Below, in pieces: positions 12,321 through 26,688 of a stretch of DNA of 64,000 nt. The position numbers and the translations under genes are program-made. Each line of letters starts with the position of its first letter. Position 1 is the stretch's first letter. Source of the DNA: Chamaea fasciata (Eukaryota > Chordata > Aves > Passeriformes > Sylviidae); the NCBI GenBank assembly GCA_029207755.1, contig JARCOQ010000004.1:36243685-36307684 (forward strand), in the 5' to 3' direction. The notes under the pieces are model-generated. The model was given only the letters and a program-made list of their open reading frames with translations, searched no databases and was not told where the DNA came from.

Positions 12321-15300
12321 ACTGCAATATAAATTATCAGTAATTACTTAGTTTGATTACCAGCTATATTATTTTGGTTTGTATTCAACAGAGAAAGAAA
12401 GAAAACCTCACGTGCTAAGTTCAAGATATTATAAGGCAAGCAGATATGCTATTTCACGGTAACAACCTTTACAATGATGTTGGAGTCAAATTGATAAAAT
12501 TAAGGAGACTGTAGCCATTTTCAGCAATGAAAAATAATGTAGCAAATCAAGTTACATATAAACAAATTAATTTCAGGAACTAGCAAAACTTTTTTTTTTA
12601 AATAGCAAGCTTAGGAAGACTAAATACATAATAGCTAAATGTATGCCAGGTTAGAGCAATCAGTAAAAATTAGGTGGCCACAGTTGAGAGGTATAAAATG
12701 GCCTGTGCTGATTTTGTTACAGACAGTGAACATACATTTTAATTAGATATAAGATGTAAAATCAGAAAACAACCCTAGGATGCTCTGAAGTAAAGATTCC
12801 TGCAATGCTTAAATACGTTTCTTTATAATGTGCTAAAGGCAGTCTTTGAAGGAGAAAAAAGTTTCATTCACACAGAGAATAAAACCAGTGAAAAAACCAG
12901 AACACCTCAGAATTACTCATTAGATTCAGAGTCCTTCACTTTATTTTTTTTTTTCTGAGTAGCTGAAAGCTGTGTTGTTTAAAGGGAACATTAAATATTT
13001 TACCAACATAGTTCACTCATTATCACCAGGACAGTATGCAAGGCTCTCTCTATGGACTTTTCACATGAAGGTACACTGACTGTATCTTGTCAGAGATGTA
13101 CTTTCTTTTGTACTTTGCATTTTCTTATTTGATGATTAAGAACTTGTGTATTTTAGTACCTTTCTTCCAGGGAAAATAAGTGCATGCTACATAGCTCTGG
13201 AATAGTTTTCTGCTATTTATTCAAATCTATCTTAATCCCACCTCAGAGAAGATAATTATGTCAGGCTGAAATCGTACCAGCATTTTCTTCACATACTGTC
13301 ACACAGCATAGGGCACTCACTTGTGAAATCCTCTTCCAAAACTCATACTTCACACTATAATTTAAATTTTGAGATCTGGCCTTGTATGAGGGCATCAAAA
13401 AACTTTTTGTCTTTTCTACAATGAAAACTTAATGAAGCACAAATTTTCCAGAAATGGATTACTAGATTCCTTTCTAATGCAGTCATTCTCTCTACTGTAT
13501 TCCTCCTTCTCTTCTCCTTTCTCTCCAACCATGCATAACTTAAAGTCACTGAGAAAGTTCCTTGAAGCTTGATAAGCACACATGATCTTTCATGCTTTAT
13601 AAGAACTTAAATTACTACTTCAAGCAGGACACATTCTGAATTCACCAGTTATTTAACTCTGTTTGGGCATGTAGTTAGCAAACCACATTATTTTGATGCA
13701 GTCACAGCATATGACTGTGTGTGACTTCAGTCTGTGTTTCAGCAGATTATCAGAGGCACCAGGGAAGGAGAGAACAGGATCGATGACCTGTAGTTAGGAG
13801 TGGAGCCTATGGAGAGAAATCAGCATGTTTTGTGTAGTATGGGGCAAATTTACAGGAAAGACATTTTCATATACAAGGTAAAAGATACTGTGTGTACAAG
13901 GAAAGAGGCAATAAATCCAAAGCACATGGGTCATTCATAGGTTGCCACTAATTTGATAATGTACTCCTCCAAAATATAAAAAACTTCTCAGAAAACACAG
14001 TAACATCTTACAAAAGCAGCTTTTCAGGAAAATGGAGAGTGAAAACCTCTAAGGAAATATCCTTGAAAAGGAGGAGGGGTAGGTGACGGGGGCATTAGGA
14101 GAGGATTTTGACTGGTGGGGGAGTGCTTCAGATTCAAAATTAGAAAGCAAACAACAACACAGCTGGTAGCATGTATCTTCTATGTTACTTGTCATTATAT
14201 GCAGTGACACAGAAAAGTTAAACTTTTGCTTCTAATCATTCAATAATCTCAAAAAAATTCAACTACAATCAAGTAGTATATTCTTCAGTGGGTTATTTAT
14301 GTACCTAACCTTTTTTTTAAACAGCAACCCTAAACAGAAAGGATAAACATTCTTTATCTGCTCTTTAATGATAAGCCTTTCAGAACAGCAACTGTGCTGA
14401 ACTTCTGTGTTGTCAAGAACTATATACTCTTTAATTAAAGCCAGAAAACCATAAAGATAATTCAAATATCAAAAATAATTAATAGACTAGCAAAATACAG
14501 AGCTTTCAGCGCAACTTTTCTTCAGACTCTCAAAGATTAGAGAAATCTGTAATGAATTCAAAAATGCTTCTATGGCTTTTAAAAATCAGAATATTAATTA
14601 GATATCTAATCAGATATACTCTTCAAAATGTAACAATATTTGACTAATACTGACTATCTGGTGATCCATTTACAACAACCAATTTTTGATACTCACTTCA
14701 GAAAGAAAAAGCAGGATGATGGTAAGCAAAATAACCAGTGTAAAGGATGATAAAAGACTTCTGAAAAATCTTGAGGAAGACATTCATCAGAATTATCCAG
14801 AAATGTCCTGGAAGAAACCAAATACTTCTGAATTACATGGGAGACTGAAAATCGCCTTGGATTGCAACTACTAAGTATACATATATGAATAGAAGACAGA
14901 AAATACCTTAAGAAAAATACTATTAATATATACATGCAAACACATAAATGCAAATCTATGTACTGTAAAAAACATAATTCTGTTTTATTTACTTTCACTC
15001 TTTGAGACTCAGGATCTAATAACTATTATTCAAGTTTTCTCTGTATTTTTATTCCTATATAACATATTTTCAAACTATGTTTGAAAATGCATTCAATAAG
15101 CAAATTTCTCTTCAGTCATTCATTTCTATAGCTTTTTTCTTCCTGCATAACAAAAATGCATAGTATTTTTGGTACTTTTAAAATAATGATATGTTAAGTA
15201 TCTTATGAAATTATGCTGACTGACATGCAAGCATATATAGACTTTGGATTAAACTGGACAAAAATATGAACCAGAGGCTTTGGACCTTCACTGGGTTGAA

Positions 15301-17499
15301 GGAAATGGAATTCTGGTTGTTTTCAAATATAAAGGACTAGAGAAGAACTAGACTGTGGCTAAATGTCACTTTTGCAATATTTCGCTTGCTTAAATGATGT
15401 GACAGGCAAAATCTACAGATTTAAAATGAAATCTTTTAAAAATGAAATATTTTATTAATTAATTAAATGACAGGATTATAGATATGTGTAAAACCAGGAT
15501 TCTTTAATAACACATATATTATTTGCCTTAATTGTTGTTCAATAATAAATTATTAGCATTTGTACAATTTTCTAGCAGCCACTAGGATTCAATAATGTGT
15601 CATAGTAATGGATGCCACTTGGCCTTTTCTCTTTTTGTTCTCATTTACAGTGTATATAATTCCAGCCTGTTACATCTGTCCTCCATTAAGTATAGACAAC
15701 TATCACTTCACAAGCACGTTACTTTTCTTCTTACTTGGCTGTGAATTTTCTATCTTTCATCTACAGTAATTCAGAACTATAGTTACATGTCTATTAGGCC
15801 CAGATGAAAGAAGAGAGAGAATTATACTTTTCAACAAGAAAGGTAGGTGCGTAGTTTCCGAACATCTCCAAAAGATAGGCTGTTTTATTTAGAAACTACT
15901 TTTACTAATAAAAAAATAGTAGAAAGAATTTACTACAGATATCTAAATGATCTTAAGTAAGCAAAATCTGAGCAGAAGGATTAGCACAGTGAATTTGTGC
16001 TCTTTATGAATTCATGAAAACCTGAAGATTAAAAATAAAGCTGAGATTCTAATACAGCCAAAAGAACACAAACACAAAAATAATTATTTTAAGGACAGTA
16101 ATTTCAATATTATGAAAGTAAAAAAGAAAACTTATTGTCTCTCATCCACTGAAATATTTTTTTCTGAATATAGCAAAGTATAGAAAAAACATCTTACAAA
16201 AAAGTGTGATAAATACATTTTGGTTAGCAAGCTCATAAAACGAAAGGACCACATCTTGTCTATTGGTTGTGTAGGAACTGTTTGAGAGAATTCTGGAGTA
16301 AAGCAGCTTGTTAAATATGAATTCTCAGCTGTAGCCTAAGGAGTCTTAGCTGTATCCTAAGGAGAAGCACAGGGCAGGTTTTTGTAATCTGACTTATTTA
16401 CTTATACTGAAATCCCTAGAGAATTTTTTAAAGTGAGATAATCTGAGGGGTTTAAAGATTGTTTAAATATTAGAATAGCTTCAAATACTATTAAAAAATC
16501 AAGTGTCTAATAATATTATAGTAATTATCATGACAGAATTCCTTAGTGTCCGCCACTGGCTACGTAATTCTTGCCAGGAAAACCCAACTCTGTGCCAGAC
16601 TGTTGAACTCAACTACTCTTCTGATAGAAGTATAATAATAGCTAGTAGGGCATTTGTTTTTGCTTCGAGTTATGCTAAAGCAGCTGCCTATTATCTCAAA
16701 GCAACAGATAGTGGATTTAATACCAAAGCAAGATTTCAAGTTATAGTGGTTTTACTCTGCATTAGAGTATGACAAGGTGACAATTGATCCTGAGTGCAGG
16801 TGTGAAGAAATGACATGCCAGCAAGATGCATCCTAACAGTATTTCCTTGTAGCTTTTGTACGATTTCTCTCCGTATAAGGACAAACATTACTAAAAAGCA
16901 ATTTCATGAGTTATAACTCATATATTAAAGAGAAATGTTTTCAGTCCTTAATACTGAATGGCACTGGATTTCTGACAATAGAGAGCAATTTTGCCAGTAA
17001 ACTCTCTAAATGCTTCTCTCAACATTTAAATAATTTATTTGAGTTCTTGTTGAGAAAATAAGATATAACAATTCACAGTATGAAACAAAAAGGTGCATCC
17101 TCCTTACTCTTTATGTTCTTCCTTTACAATCATCGATCACCTACTTAGTACAAAAGACTAAGGAATGTCAGAACAAGCACAAGAATAGATCTGCTCCAAA
17201 CTGAGCAACCCTCAAGGCAGGCTGCTTCTGAGGCAGAAGACAGCCTCTACTTTGAGGCATACTCCTCTAGAAACAAATCAGTAAAGAATGGCATTGGACT
17301 CTACTGTGTAATTCACAGGCAGCACTGAAACTGTGTGATCCACTACATGAAACCCCAGCTACTACAACTGAGTAACTGACAACAATCTTGTCAGTGAGTA
17401 AGACAACGATGACTGGAAATTCAGAAGCATGGAAATCCTTCTATTTCAGGGGTTTGAATAAACAGCAAGAAAATAGCAACACTCAGTAGATTTAGGGAG

Positions 17500-18400
17500 C
17501 ACATTCTGGAGACTCACTGTTCAACTGGTCCTCAACAATGTGGACAGAAGCTGACAGAGAACAGTTCATAGGATATTTTCAGGTGACACTAAACTGGGGG
17601 AAACAGACACAGTAGTTAACACTACAGCTGAGTGCCTACTCATGGATGACTGGGGCAGGAGAAATGAACAAAGCTGACTAAGGTAAGGAGCAACTGTTTA
17701 CTCCAGCTACAGAATTACAAAAACTTAGGTTGGGAACTGACTTGTCTGAGTGCCATCCTACCCAACCACAAACCTGGTGTTTATGGGGAGCAGGGTGTTA
17801 AAGACAAGGCAACAGTGTATTATCACTAGAAAAAATGCAAACGACACACTGGGCTGCATTAGGAGAAACATAGCAACTAAAACAAAGATAGTGATTTACT
17901 CCATCTGCTTGTCAACAGTTTAAGCCTTACCTAGAATATTTTGTCCAGCTGTTGGGCCTACAGTTCAAGGAGGATGTGAGGAAACTGAAGAAGACTAAAT
18001 TGCATCATCTGTAAGAAATGTTTGAGGGCCCTAGACTCCTTTCCTCTGGTGAAGAGGAGGCTAAAGTGTCAATTAATCTAATTGCAGCCTACAACCACCC
18101 AAAGTGTAATTACAAAGACAACACTAACTTTTCTCAGTGGGGGCTGATGTGATACAGCAAATTATAGCAGGAGCTTTGAGGGTTCACACTAGATATGAGG
18201 CAATATTTTACACTAAGGTATTGCAGCTGCAGAGCAGGCTTCACAAAAGGTTGTAAAACTTCAGTTCCTGGAGGTTGGCACACATCAGTTGAGTCAGTAA
18301 AACACAGTTATGTTTGACTGCTCTTGGTGATTGTTCTGCTTTGAGGAGGAGGCTAGATTAGACAACCCCCAGCTGTCCTTTCCAACCAACCTTTCCATTA
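17500..18400 (+). repeat. CR1 LINE fragment, old
   Basis: It begins in the part corresponding to the end of the CR1 reverse transcriptase (aggtgacactaaactggggg). It continues through the C-terminal ORF2 region and ends in ctgtcctttccaaccaacct, the CR1 3' UTR end. It is divergent and broken by many indels. It is antisense to KIAA0825. The left edge is approximate. Confidence 0.8.
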
Positions 18401-20726
18401 TGCTAAAGATAAGGCCAAAGAAGGGTGGAGAAAAATGAAGCACAGAAAAACAAATATTAAACCCTGATGATCCAAGAGTCATAGGAGAATTTTGGACCAG
18501 ATCTAAGTAGCCTTGTCATACAGAAAAAAAAAATTTAGATCAAAAAATTAGGAATGAGAAAACAGAATCACTTTATTTGAAGTTAAGGATATTACTAAAT
18601 TTTCAGCATTATTACGGTTTTGTTCAATTTCCACAAAATTCTTTAAAAATTGGAATAATTTTAGTTCCCTTAAGCAATAGAGAATACAGCCCCTCTAGTA
18701 AGCTGGAAATGAGTCAGTCATATTATTACACAACTTCTGGAAAACAATGTTTCATCATTCCCACTTTTATGATTACACAGAACTTTCCTCAAAAGTCTAA
18801 AGATTAATTGACTTCAAGTCACTTAAAGGAAAATTTTCAGTACAAAAAGACAGAATTATAGATTTAAAAGAAAAGAAGATTTCACTTCCAGTTAATTTTA
18901 CCAAATATTTTAAAGATATAGAGCCAAGGTGAAAATTGTGATTATACAATATAATTGCAGAGAAAACTGATGAAAGATTAGTAGTCCTTTAAAATCAGGC
19001 TTAACTCTTAAATTTATTATTAACAGATTCTTAATGTGATGAACTAAGCATACCCCAGTAAACAACAGACCTATGTACTATACCTAAAGTTCACTATATC
19101 AAGGTGTTTCCAACCGAATATAGTAATTTAAGAAGCTGATTGGCTAAACCACTTTTTTCTATGTACTCTGAACTCTGGGTTAGGTTACCTGACAAACATT
19201 GGCTGCAATTAAATATACAATATTAAAAACTGTTTTGATAATGGGGCCTCACAGATTGTGAAAACACAAGTTCTGAATAGAAGTTCATTTTAAAAATTCT
19301 ATTTTACTGACTCTAAAACATGCATCATCTATATGGAAATAGATGTTAACATTATTTCTGTGTTAACATTATTTTTGTAACTATGTAACAAAATACACAT
19401 TTTTTGTGTTCTTTTTAAACAAAGTTGCCATGTTTTGGTGGTGATTTGCACAGCACTTTGTAGTAAATTAAATGAGCTGCTGCATTCTGTACATGTCAAG
19501 TTTTTGATCTTCAGATAAACAAATTCAGGTAATGAAATTCACATCCCTAACTGTGAAAGCTATATAACCAAGCTGTTTACCTGCTTCATTTTGCAAAAAA
19601 TAAAAAACAAGCTTTTCATTGGCACTTTGTTCTGAAACTCCATGAGTTCTCCAGTAAGCACACATTTTTTGTCATGCTATGTATACATAAATATGTAAAC
19701 AACATTGATCAGTGGAGGAGACTAGAATTGTTAAAAGGAACAAATAATACTGCATATTTATTTTGGTTTATCATTTTATGGGCTTTCATAAAAGAAAGAT
19801 GAAATGTCAAAACTGACTACAGAAGCAGTTACAGCTACTGCAATGTCCTTTCCTGCCTCTGTTTCTACTGCAAAGAAGGACTACCTAATCTGTTCCTGAG
19901 TCACCCAAATTGCTATCTGTTCATAAGCCTGTGTTATATAAAATCAAATATCCAGTTACAATCAACTTTTACATGTTCTTTAGAGCCCACAAATACTAAA
20001 ATGAGTCCACATATGACAAAAAATTTTAGTTAAAGAAGTTTATATGCAGGAGATCACAAACCTAGTACTATCTGGAATTTTCTTATTTTGAATAATGACA
20101 TAAAAGCCAGTTGAAATAGGATGTGGCTTCATAAGTTTGGGGTTTTGTTGTTCCTCTTTTTTTAAATTTGTTATGTCACTTTGTATTGTCTCTTACACCA
20201 AATTTACAGAAGAATTTCATCAACAAAAGACTCAGACTCAATTTCAGTGCAAGTTACATGTCCATTTTTTACAGTTGTGACTTACGAAGACATGATTTTA
20301 TAAATATGGGCATTCTATATTCTCACTCTCTTTAACTATATTTGTTGAAGTATACTGGCCATGTAAACTGAAGATCATTTTAGTAAATTACCTTTACATT
20401 CCAATATTTCTAGAAAGATTAGCAGATGACAACAGAACATTCTGATATAGCTGGAAGCCTAAAGCAGATAAATTTGAACTACTAAAATGATTTTTTCAAT
20501 TGATGAATGACTAAGTCCTTGAAAACCTTGCCAAAGTATTTGGTACCATAGCAGTAAATGTTTTCAGATCAGTAAGACCGTATTTAAAAATAAATATGTC
20601 CTAACTGGAAAAATAAATTAAAAATTTGGGGCAGTAATAATTAATGAAATTCTACTGGTTTTGTCACAGAGGAAATCATCCAGACACTTACCATGTCTAT
20701 GTTATTAACAGGAAAAAGAAAAGAGG

Positions 20727-20776
<50 letters not shown>
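20727..20776 (+). repeat. A50 homopolymer
   Basis: An uninterrupted run of 50 A preceded by an AG-rich ggaaaaagaaaagagg. In the KIAA0825 pre-mRNA this is U50. No retroposon body that I can identify precedes it. Confidence 0.97.
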
Positions 20777-20779
<3 letters not shown>

Positions 20780-21009
20780 CAGCACAGGAATTTGATCCAA
20801 AACTAATAAAATCTTAGCAGATATAAATGTGCTTAAGGTAAGATCACAAAAATAAGTATGGGATCAAACTGAGAAATAGTTAAGACTATTAAAATGTGTC
20901 AATACTATGCACTGCATATGATTTCAATACAAAAATTCACCTTGTAGATGCATCCATGTAAGCTGAAAAACCAATTTTATCTCAAATGGAATGTTTATTT
21001 CATACTCAC

Positions 21010-21192
21010 TCATACAAATTCTTCAGTGGTGAAGTTAAAATAGCCAGCACAGAGATCAGACTATTGCAGTGGCAATGTATTTTATAGATCTTGATATCTC
21101 TGTCTTTGTTTGGATTCAGAAACTCCTGCACAGAACTACAAATTGACCAGAGCATATCTTCAGTGGACATCAAAATTGCTGCAATATCGATT
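21010..21192 (-). CDS. KIAA0825: KIAA0825 exon H
   Basis: This 183 bp exon has acceptor TTGCCTACAG and donor TATGA|GTGAGT. It completes the arginine codon begun in exon G and encodes [20 protein letters not shown], then NPNKDRD, then [19 protein letters not shown], leaving two bases (GA). A second GT four bases further on would place an in-frame TGA in the exon, so the first donor is chosen. A 50-base A run lies in the intron 234 bp past the donor. Confidence 0.89.
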
Positions 21193-23496
21193 CTGTAGGC
21201 AAGAAAAAGCCGAAGAATAACATAAGACATCTTGATAATGGTAATTTCCAATTAAACAAACATTTTTTCTGACAGGAAAAAACACAAAAATCATAGCATA
21301 GACTTTAAATTTCCTCTTCAGTGAAGCAGAAAGTCTCCACCCACTACTCTGTAAAAAATAGACTCTTTCAAAGAGTTGTTGGTCCTGAAACTTGTAAAAA
21401 GAAGACTTAAAATTTTGGAAATGTCCTTTTTTAAAGGACAGTGTCACTAGGCATGAACAATTTACTTTCTAAATTACAAGTTAATAAATATAAAATTTGT
21501 TTTCTAATAATTAAAATGTGAATACTATTTTCAAATCCTGACGGGGCAAATAAAAAAAGAAACAAAGAAACTTAATCTTCAATTTGCAAAACTAACTCCA
21601 TGCAACATCATACAATGTGGAACATTTCTGAGTCAGTAATCTGTTGCCTGTTGATATGGGTTGGCATCACTCATTGTTTTCTTGAACAATAGCAAGAACC
21701 CAAACTACAACATAATCTCACAAGACTATGCTGACATACAATACACAGGAAACGTGAATAACACAAAAAAATACAGGAGATACGAGATTGGACTTTAAAA
21801 GGCACTTAAGTACTTAAAAGCCATGGATGCACATGTGATCATAAGCATTTTGAAGGATCATGTTATTTTTGAAAAATCTAGGCAAAAACACATAAACAGA
21901 CATTTATCCATATTACACATCAGTTCTCTACCATTTGAAGAACCACTGGAAGAAAAGACACCCTCACAAACTACAACATTATTAATAAAATATGTAAAGA
22001 TTCTGTGACAAAAAAAATATTGAATTATACCAAGTAATTTTATTTCACCTATTTGTGACTGGATCGTTCAATTTACTTAGTGAAAAGTTCAAGAATCACC
22101 TTAACAAATATACAACTAACTTTTCTACAAAATGACAATGTAAAATGTTTTTTCTTGTTCGGTAGTTTGAAGTAAATTCATATAGAATTGACTAATATGG
22201 CATTTAAGAAATATTGCATTTTTCATATTTCAGGGAACTTTTTCTCCCAAAAAACTACCAGGAAAGTTTTCAGGAAATCTCTCTGTACCACATGATTTAG
22301 AAGAGCCTCATTACAGTAAGTTATTGCAGGAATAGAGAACACAAATAGGTATGTAGAATGAAATTTTGTTTTATTCCTACACGTTTCAAGAATGAAATCC
22401 TGTGCAAGTTACTTGAGCTTTCACAACAATACTCCTTTTCACAATAAAACTTGAGCTGACAGCACGTAATTCTTAGCTCACACAGAACATGTACCTGCTT
22501 AGTGTCTCTAACCCTCTAAAATTACAAACTCATTCTTCTCAGTGGTGCTTGTGCAATAGGACAAAAGGCAATGGTCAGAAACTGGTCCACAGGAAGTTCC
22601 ACCTGAACACGAGGAAGAACTTCCTTACTGTGTGGGTGATCAAGCACTGGAACAGAGTGCCCAGAGAGGTTGTGGATTCTCCCTCACTGGAGGCATCTAA
22701 GCGCTGTCTGGACTTGGCCTTGTGCTATGTACTCTGGGATGACCTGGCTTAAGCGGGGAGATTGGACCAGTTGACCCAGTGTGATCCCTTCCAACTCCAC
22801 TCATTCTCTAATTGTATGATTCTGTTAGGAGAAATATACCTATTTATTCAGTAAAACAAGACATCGGATAGAAAGGACAAATGTAGGATAAACTTCTACT
22901 CAAAGACACCTGCTTTAGTACATCACCAAGAGACCCTTCCCTCTGGCAAAACATAAGACTTGCAACAAGAAAAACTTCCAATTTCTTATTTCCTAATATG
23001 ACAGAAAAAGGAATGGCCTCTTTCTACTCTCTCATTCTACACCACTGGCATCATTCTGACAAATCTTTTGATGTGACCTTGTAGCTCTTTCACTTGAAAA
23101 GCACAAATTCTACTGGAACACATTATGTTTTCTTAATGAATCAACAGCTTGATTTCTAATCCTGACATTGCCAATTCTGTCCACATTTTAGGTTGCATCA
23201 CAAATACTCAATGCACTTTCATTGTGAGGCTTTCAAACCAATCAAGTGGTTTATGGACCAATTTCACAGAGAGTTGAAAGAGGCCTTTGATTCTGCCCAG
23301 TTTGCAATATAACTACTAAATATACTTAAATATAGAAAATATCTTTTATTAAAACAAACATCAAAATGCATAGATTTGGTCTATCCCCTCTGCTGTGTTC
23401 ATTAACATTGAAATTTGAATCAAAACAGTGAATAACACAAAACTAACATTTACTTCTTTTATCTATCAAAACGGTACATAAATATAGAACCATTAC
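21193..23496. other. 2.3 kb intron between exons G and H
   Basis: Contains one CR1 3' fragment (22.54-22.83 kb) and otherwise AT-rich sequence without recognisable content. Confidence 0.6.
22540..22826 (+). repeat. CR1 LINE 3' fragment
   Basis: The order caggaagttccacctgaaca, gaagaacttccttactgtgt, tggaacagagtgcccagag, ggttgtggattctccctc, then gatcccttccaactccac and tgtatgattctgtt is the classic CR1 end of ORF2 plus 3' UTR. It is antisense to the host gene and better preserved than the 17.5 kb copy. The short open frame across it is relic ORF2 sequence. Confidence 0.93.
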
Positions 23497-23687
23497 CTGA
23501 TTTGTGGTGTTCTTTTGTAACTGGGACACACCTGACAATATCTGGAGGATAAAATATCTAAAGATCGCTCTAGTACATCTGTAAGAATCTCCTGGGCTAT
23601 CTTTGGAGGTAGAATAGTCCATAGATCATGATGTAGAGCACAGCAGAAGTAATGCCACATCTGGACAGAGAATGAGCATCTTTCCCC
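23497..23687 (-). CDS. KIAA0825: KIAA0825 exon G
   Basis: This 191 bp exon starts in phase 0 with [15 protein letters not shown] after acceptor TTTGATAG. It continues [16 protein letters not shown] and [13 protein letters not shown] and ends KRTPQI plus two bases before GTAATG. An internal CAG|GTGTGT could mimic a donor. Reading through it keeps the frame and the expected KRTPQ segment, so I place the true end at 23497. The tryptophan and proline-rich WTILPPK motif is a good landmark for the family. Confidence 0.9.
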
Positions 23688-26600
23688 CTATCAAAACCAT
23701 CACACATTAGATAACAAAAACACACCTTTCAAAATGTTAATTTCATTCCTATAGGTCTAATTAATTTAATTTGAAAGGAAATAGCTATAGAGTTCCAGGA
23801 ACAGGATGGCCAAAAATGGTCCTTGAAAAGATGTGAGACATCTTTAGTTGCAAGAAAACACATGTTGCATTTCAGTCACAAAATTACAGTTCTGCCATAA
23901 AATAAAACCACAGCATTTGAACTCTTATATCCTCAATTAACCTATTCTCAAAACCCATAGTGTTGCAAGTCTAGTTTAAAAACTTATTTCATATTTCAAA
24001 CAGTATTCTGTATGCAATAGAATAGATAAACTTAACATAGCAGTTTCTTTGTCTGCAAAGAAAATAATTATTTAAATTACATAAGCATATGTATTTACCC
24101 AGATTCAGAAATGCTATGCATAACCATGATTATAAAACCTTGGTTATATATAATAGATATGCAAGAAGAGAATAGAAAAGAATAGCTGAACTATAAAACC
24201 AATAATAGTAGGAGATATCCAGATTTTTTAACTAAGATCTTTTCTTCTTGTAATTTGAATGTCTCAAAACTGAACATTTTCTGGTAAGGAATCAGCATTG
24301 GCATTAATATTCCATTGTCTAAACAGACTTATCCCATTAAGACACAGAAATAAATACACAGGAGTCAAAATTACAGCAGTTAATCTATAATACTTCTAAA
24401 AAGCACACAGGAAAACTCATGTTTAAATATTTCAACTAATACCTATTCAGCAAATAGCCTTATCGTGAAGTTTTTTGAGGACAGAGACTTCAACCTTCAG
24501 TTACCACATCCCAAAGGAACTGAGAAATATTTTAAGAATTTTTTGATATTTTAGCATGATTAGAAATATAAAATAACCCCACAATTTTTAAAACACTTTT
24601 TGAGTTTGATAGGCATTCTTTAACAATAAAATTCAAAAATAATCTGGCTTCTTTTAAAATACATTAGCATAAGCATTAGCAGATTATTAGAAGTTGTCAC
24701 TATTTGGTTTTTCTCTGACATAATATTTGAAGAGAATTTTACATTAAAAAGTAACAAAAATTATGACAAAGAACAAAATAAACAAGCTTGTTGACAAGTT
24801 TTACTTTTAAACTTTGTAATTATAAACACAAATTGTTTCACTTTCTCTGCTTTAGTTTATTTAAGTAATACCTCTTTTCCCCTTTTTTAGTATTGTACTT
24901 CCACTGTAGGAATAATATCACTTTAAGATACTTAAGATTTAAATGAGATTCACTCCTCCTTTCCGACCTGTGTTTCTATTTGTTGCCATATCTAGGCAAT
25001 TCCACTGATAAACATCTGCTATTTTTGCAGGCTTCATATAATAAAAACAGATGTGAGCTTTTATTTAACTTATATATGAGGAAACAAGCAGCTGTGTTTT
25101 ATTACACAAGCCACTCCGTATTATCTCTGAACAGACAATTCTTTATTCTTTGACTGTTACAAAACATAAGTTCCCACAGCTACAGCAGATGTCTGCTACA
25201 CTAAGAGCTTCATTCAAAAACATAATCTGGAGAGCTGGCTGAGTGGGCACACTCTTCCTGCTGAGCTTGTATGTTGGAAGAAGCCACCTCTCACTGCTGG
25301 AAGTTTCAGCAGGGAACTGTCTCTGTAACAAGCAATAGATCTTAATCCAATCTCTTCCATTTAGGATGCCTACAAGAGGTCAATTGAAGTAACATCTGCT
25401 CACCAGCACGCCTCTGGAAGGAACTCAGAGCAGATCACGGTACACCCTTGGGCCATCTCCCATGGCCCAGAGAAAAGAGGAGTGACAGTGTAAAATTACA
25501 TACTTTTCACCTCAAACCCTGCAAACATACAGAGCTGAGACACCAGTTTTCCTCATTCCTTCCACTTCTGTTCAGTAATGATAAAACTGTTTAGCTACTC
25601 CATATTCTTTCTCATCAGACAACTATTTCTCCATGGTGAAGTTACTGGATCACCAATAAACAGGACACAGCACCATAGCCACTACAGACAATGAATATCA
25701 TATGATTCAGCAGTTACTAAAAGCACTGCTTTTCTTACCTTATCATCTAACATTCAAACAAAATTGAAATGTTTATTTACTTGTCTTTGAGGTATGGACA
25801 TTTTGGTAAATAACTCTGTGATCTGCCTGCCCTGTCCAGCACAGATTTTGTCACTGACTGAGCAGCTTCTTATACTACATCCGTAGATTACATATATCAG
25901 ACAGAATTTTCTCTCATGTAAGGATTCTAGAATATGTTTAAAAGAACACACTAATTGTCTCACACAGAAAATTGTACAAGGAACGACAAGACTTTGCCTC
26001 CAAGAGATCTCAGTTATCATTGATTAAAACCCATATAGTACTTCACCCTAAAATTAAGTGAAAATACTTTCAAACAGTGTATGTCAACCTATGTTTGTAC
26101 TTAACTAGGATGAAGGAAAAAATACAATAAATGAAAATAATTGTCTTATTTTTTTTTCACAGAATCATTAGGATTATAGCTATAGATCAGACCTGTGACT
26201 TCAAGATGCAGATGAAATGGCACTGGTTATTTCAGAAATACATTGTTGAATGCTTCAGGTAAATATATTGACCGTCTTTCTTTGTTACACCCTTCACTCA
26301 CAAAAAGTAAAAAGGGGAACCAATTGAAAATAAAAATCAAAGAATCAGATAAAAAATTTCCCAGAAGAAGATTTTCACATGTCACACTTTCTAAAAGAAG
26401 TTCTTTAGAGAAGTTCTTAGAGATTAAGTTCTCAGAGATTAAGATGATGGTGTCCTCTTTACTGAGTTTTATATAAATGTCTTGACATACAATAAATATT
26501 TTTGAAGTAAGTGACAAAAAACCCTTCATTATAACAAGCTATCTCATCTTTAAATGACTATGTTTTCCTACATCATATCTAGAGAGACACTTGCCTGCAA

Positions 26601-26688
26601 CAGTAGATATTTCAAAATAGTGAATTCCAATAATCCTTATGTAAAAACAAATTTGTAAAAGGGAGCCATAGTAAACTTAACCTCACAC
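23688..26688. other. 3 kb intron between exons F and G
   Basis: AT-rich intron with no repeat I can name. A slightly GC-richer stretch at 25.1-25.6 kb and a minus-strand open frame at 25754-26020 show no family signature. Confidence 0.5.

Larger units (their letters stand above)
9605..21009. other. 11.4 kb intron between exons H and I
   Basis: AT-rich intron. It carries a plus-strand CR1 at about 17.5-18.4 kb, a 21-bp tandem duplication at 12.28 kb, an AT dinucleotide patch near 11.55 kb and the 50-base A run at 20.73 kb. Comparison with the human protein suggests a further exon of about 38 codons should lie here; I could not find it. The open frames at 10750-11187 (145 codons) and 16503-16772 on the plus strand have no recognisable domain. 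Confidence 0.55.

Noticed and set aside
14693..14998. Minus-strand 101-codon frame overlapping a plus-strand frame
   Set aside because: Both lack similarity and splice context; AT-rich intron can produce such frames.
16503..16772. 89-codon plus-strand open frame
   Set aside because: No recognisable motif, promoter or splice context; treated as chance.
20660..20720. Strong GTAAGT donor just below the A50 run, with a pyrimidine-rich acceptor-like stretch from the T50 strand
   Set aside because: No exon with the required phase fits between them, and the implied peptide does not resemble the family.
26158..26180. cacagaatcattaggattat resembling a CR1 tail
   Set aside because: Only about 20 bases match and the following sequence does not continue as CR1.
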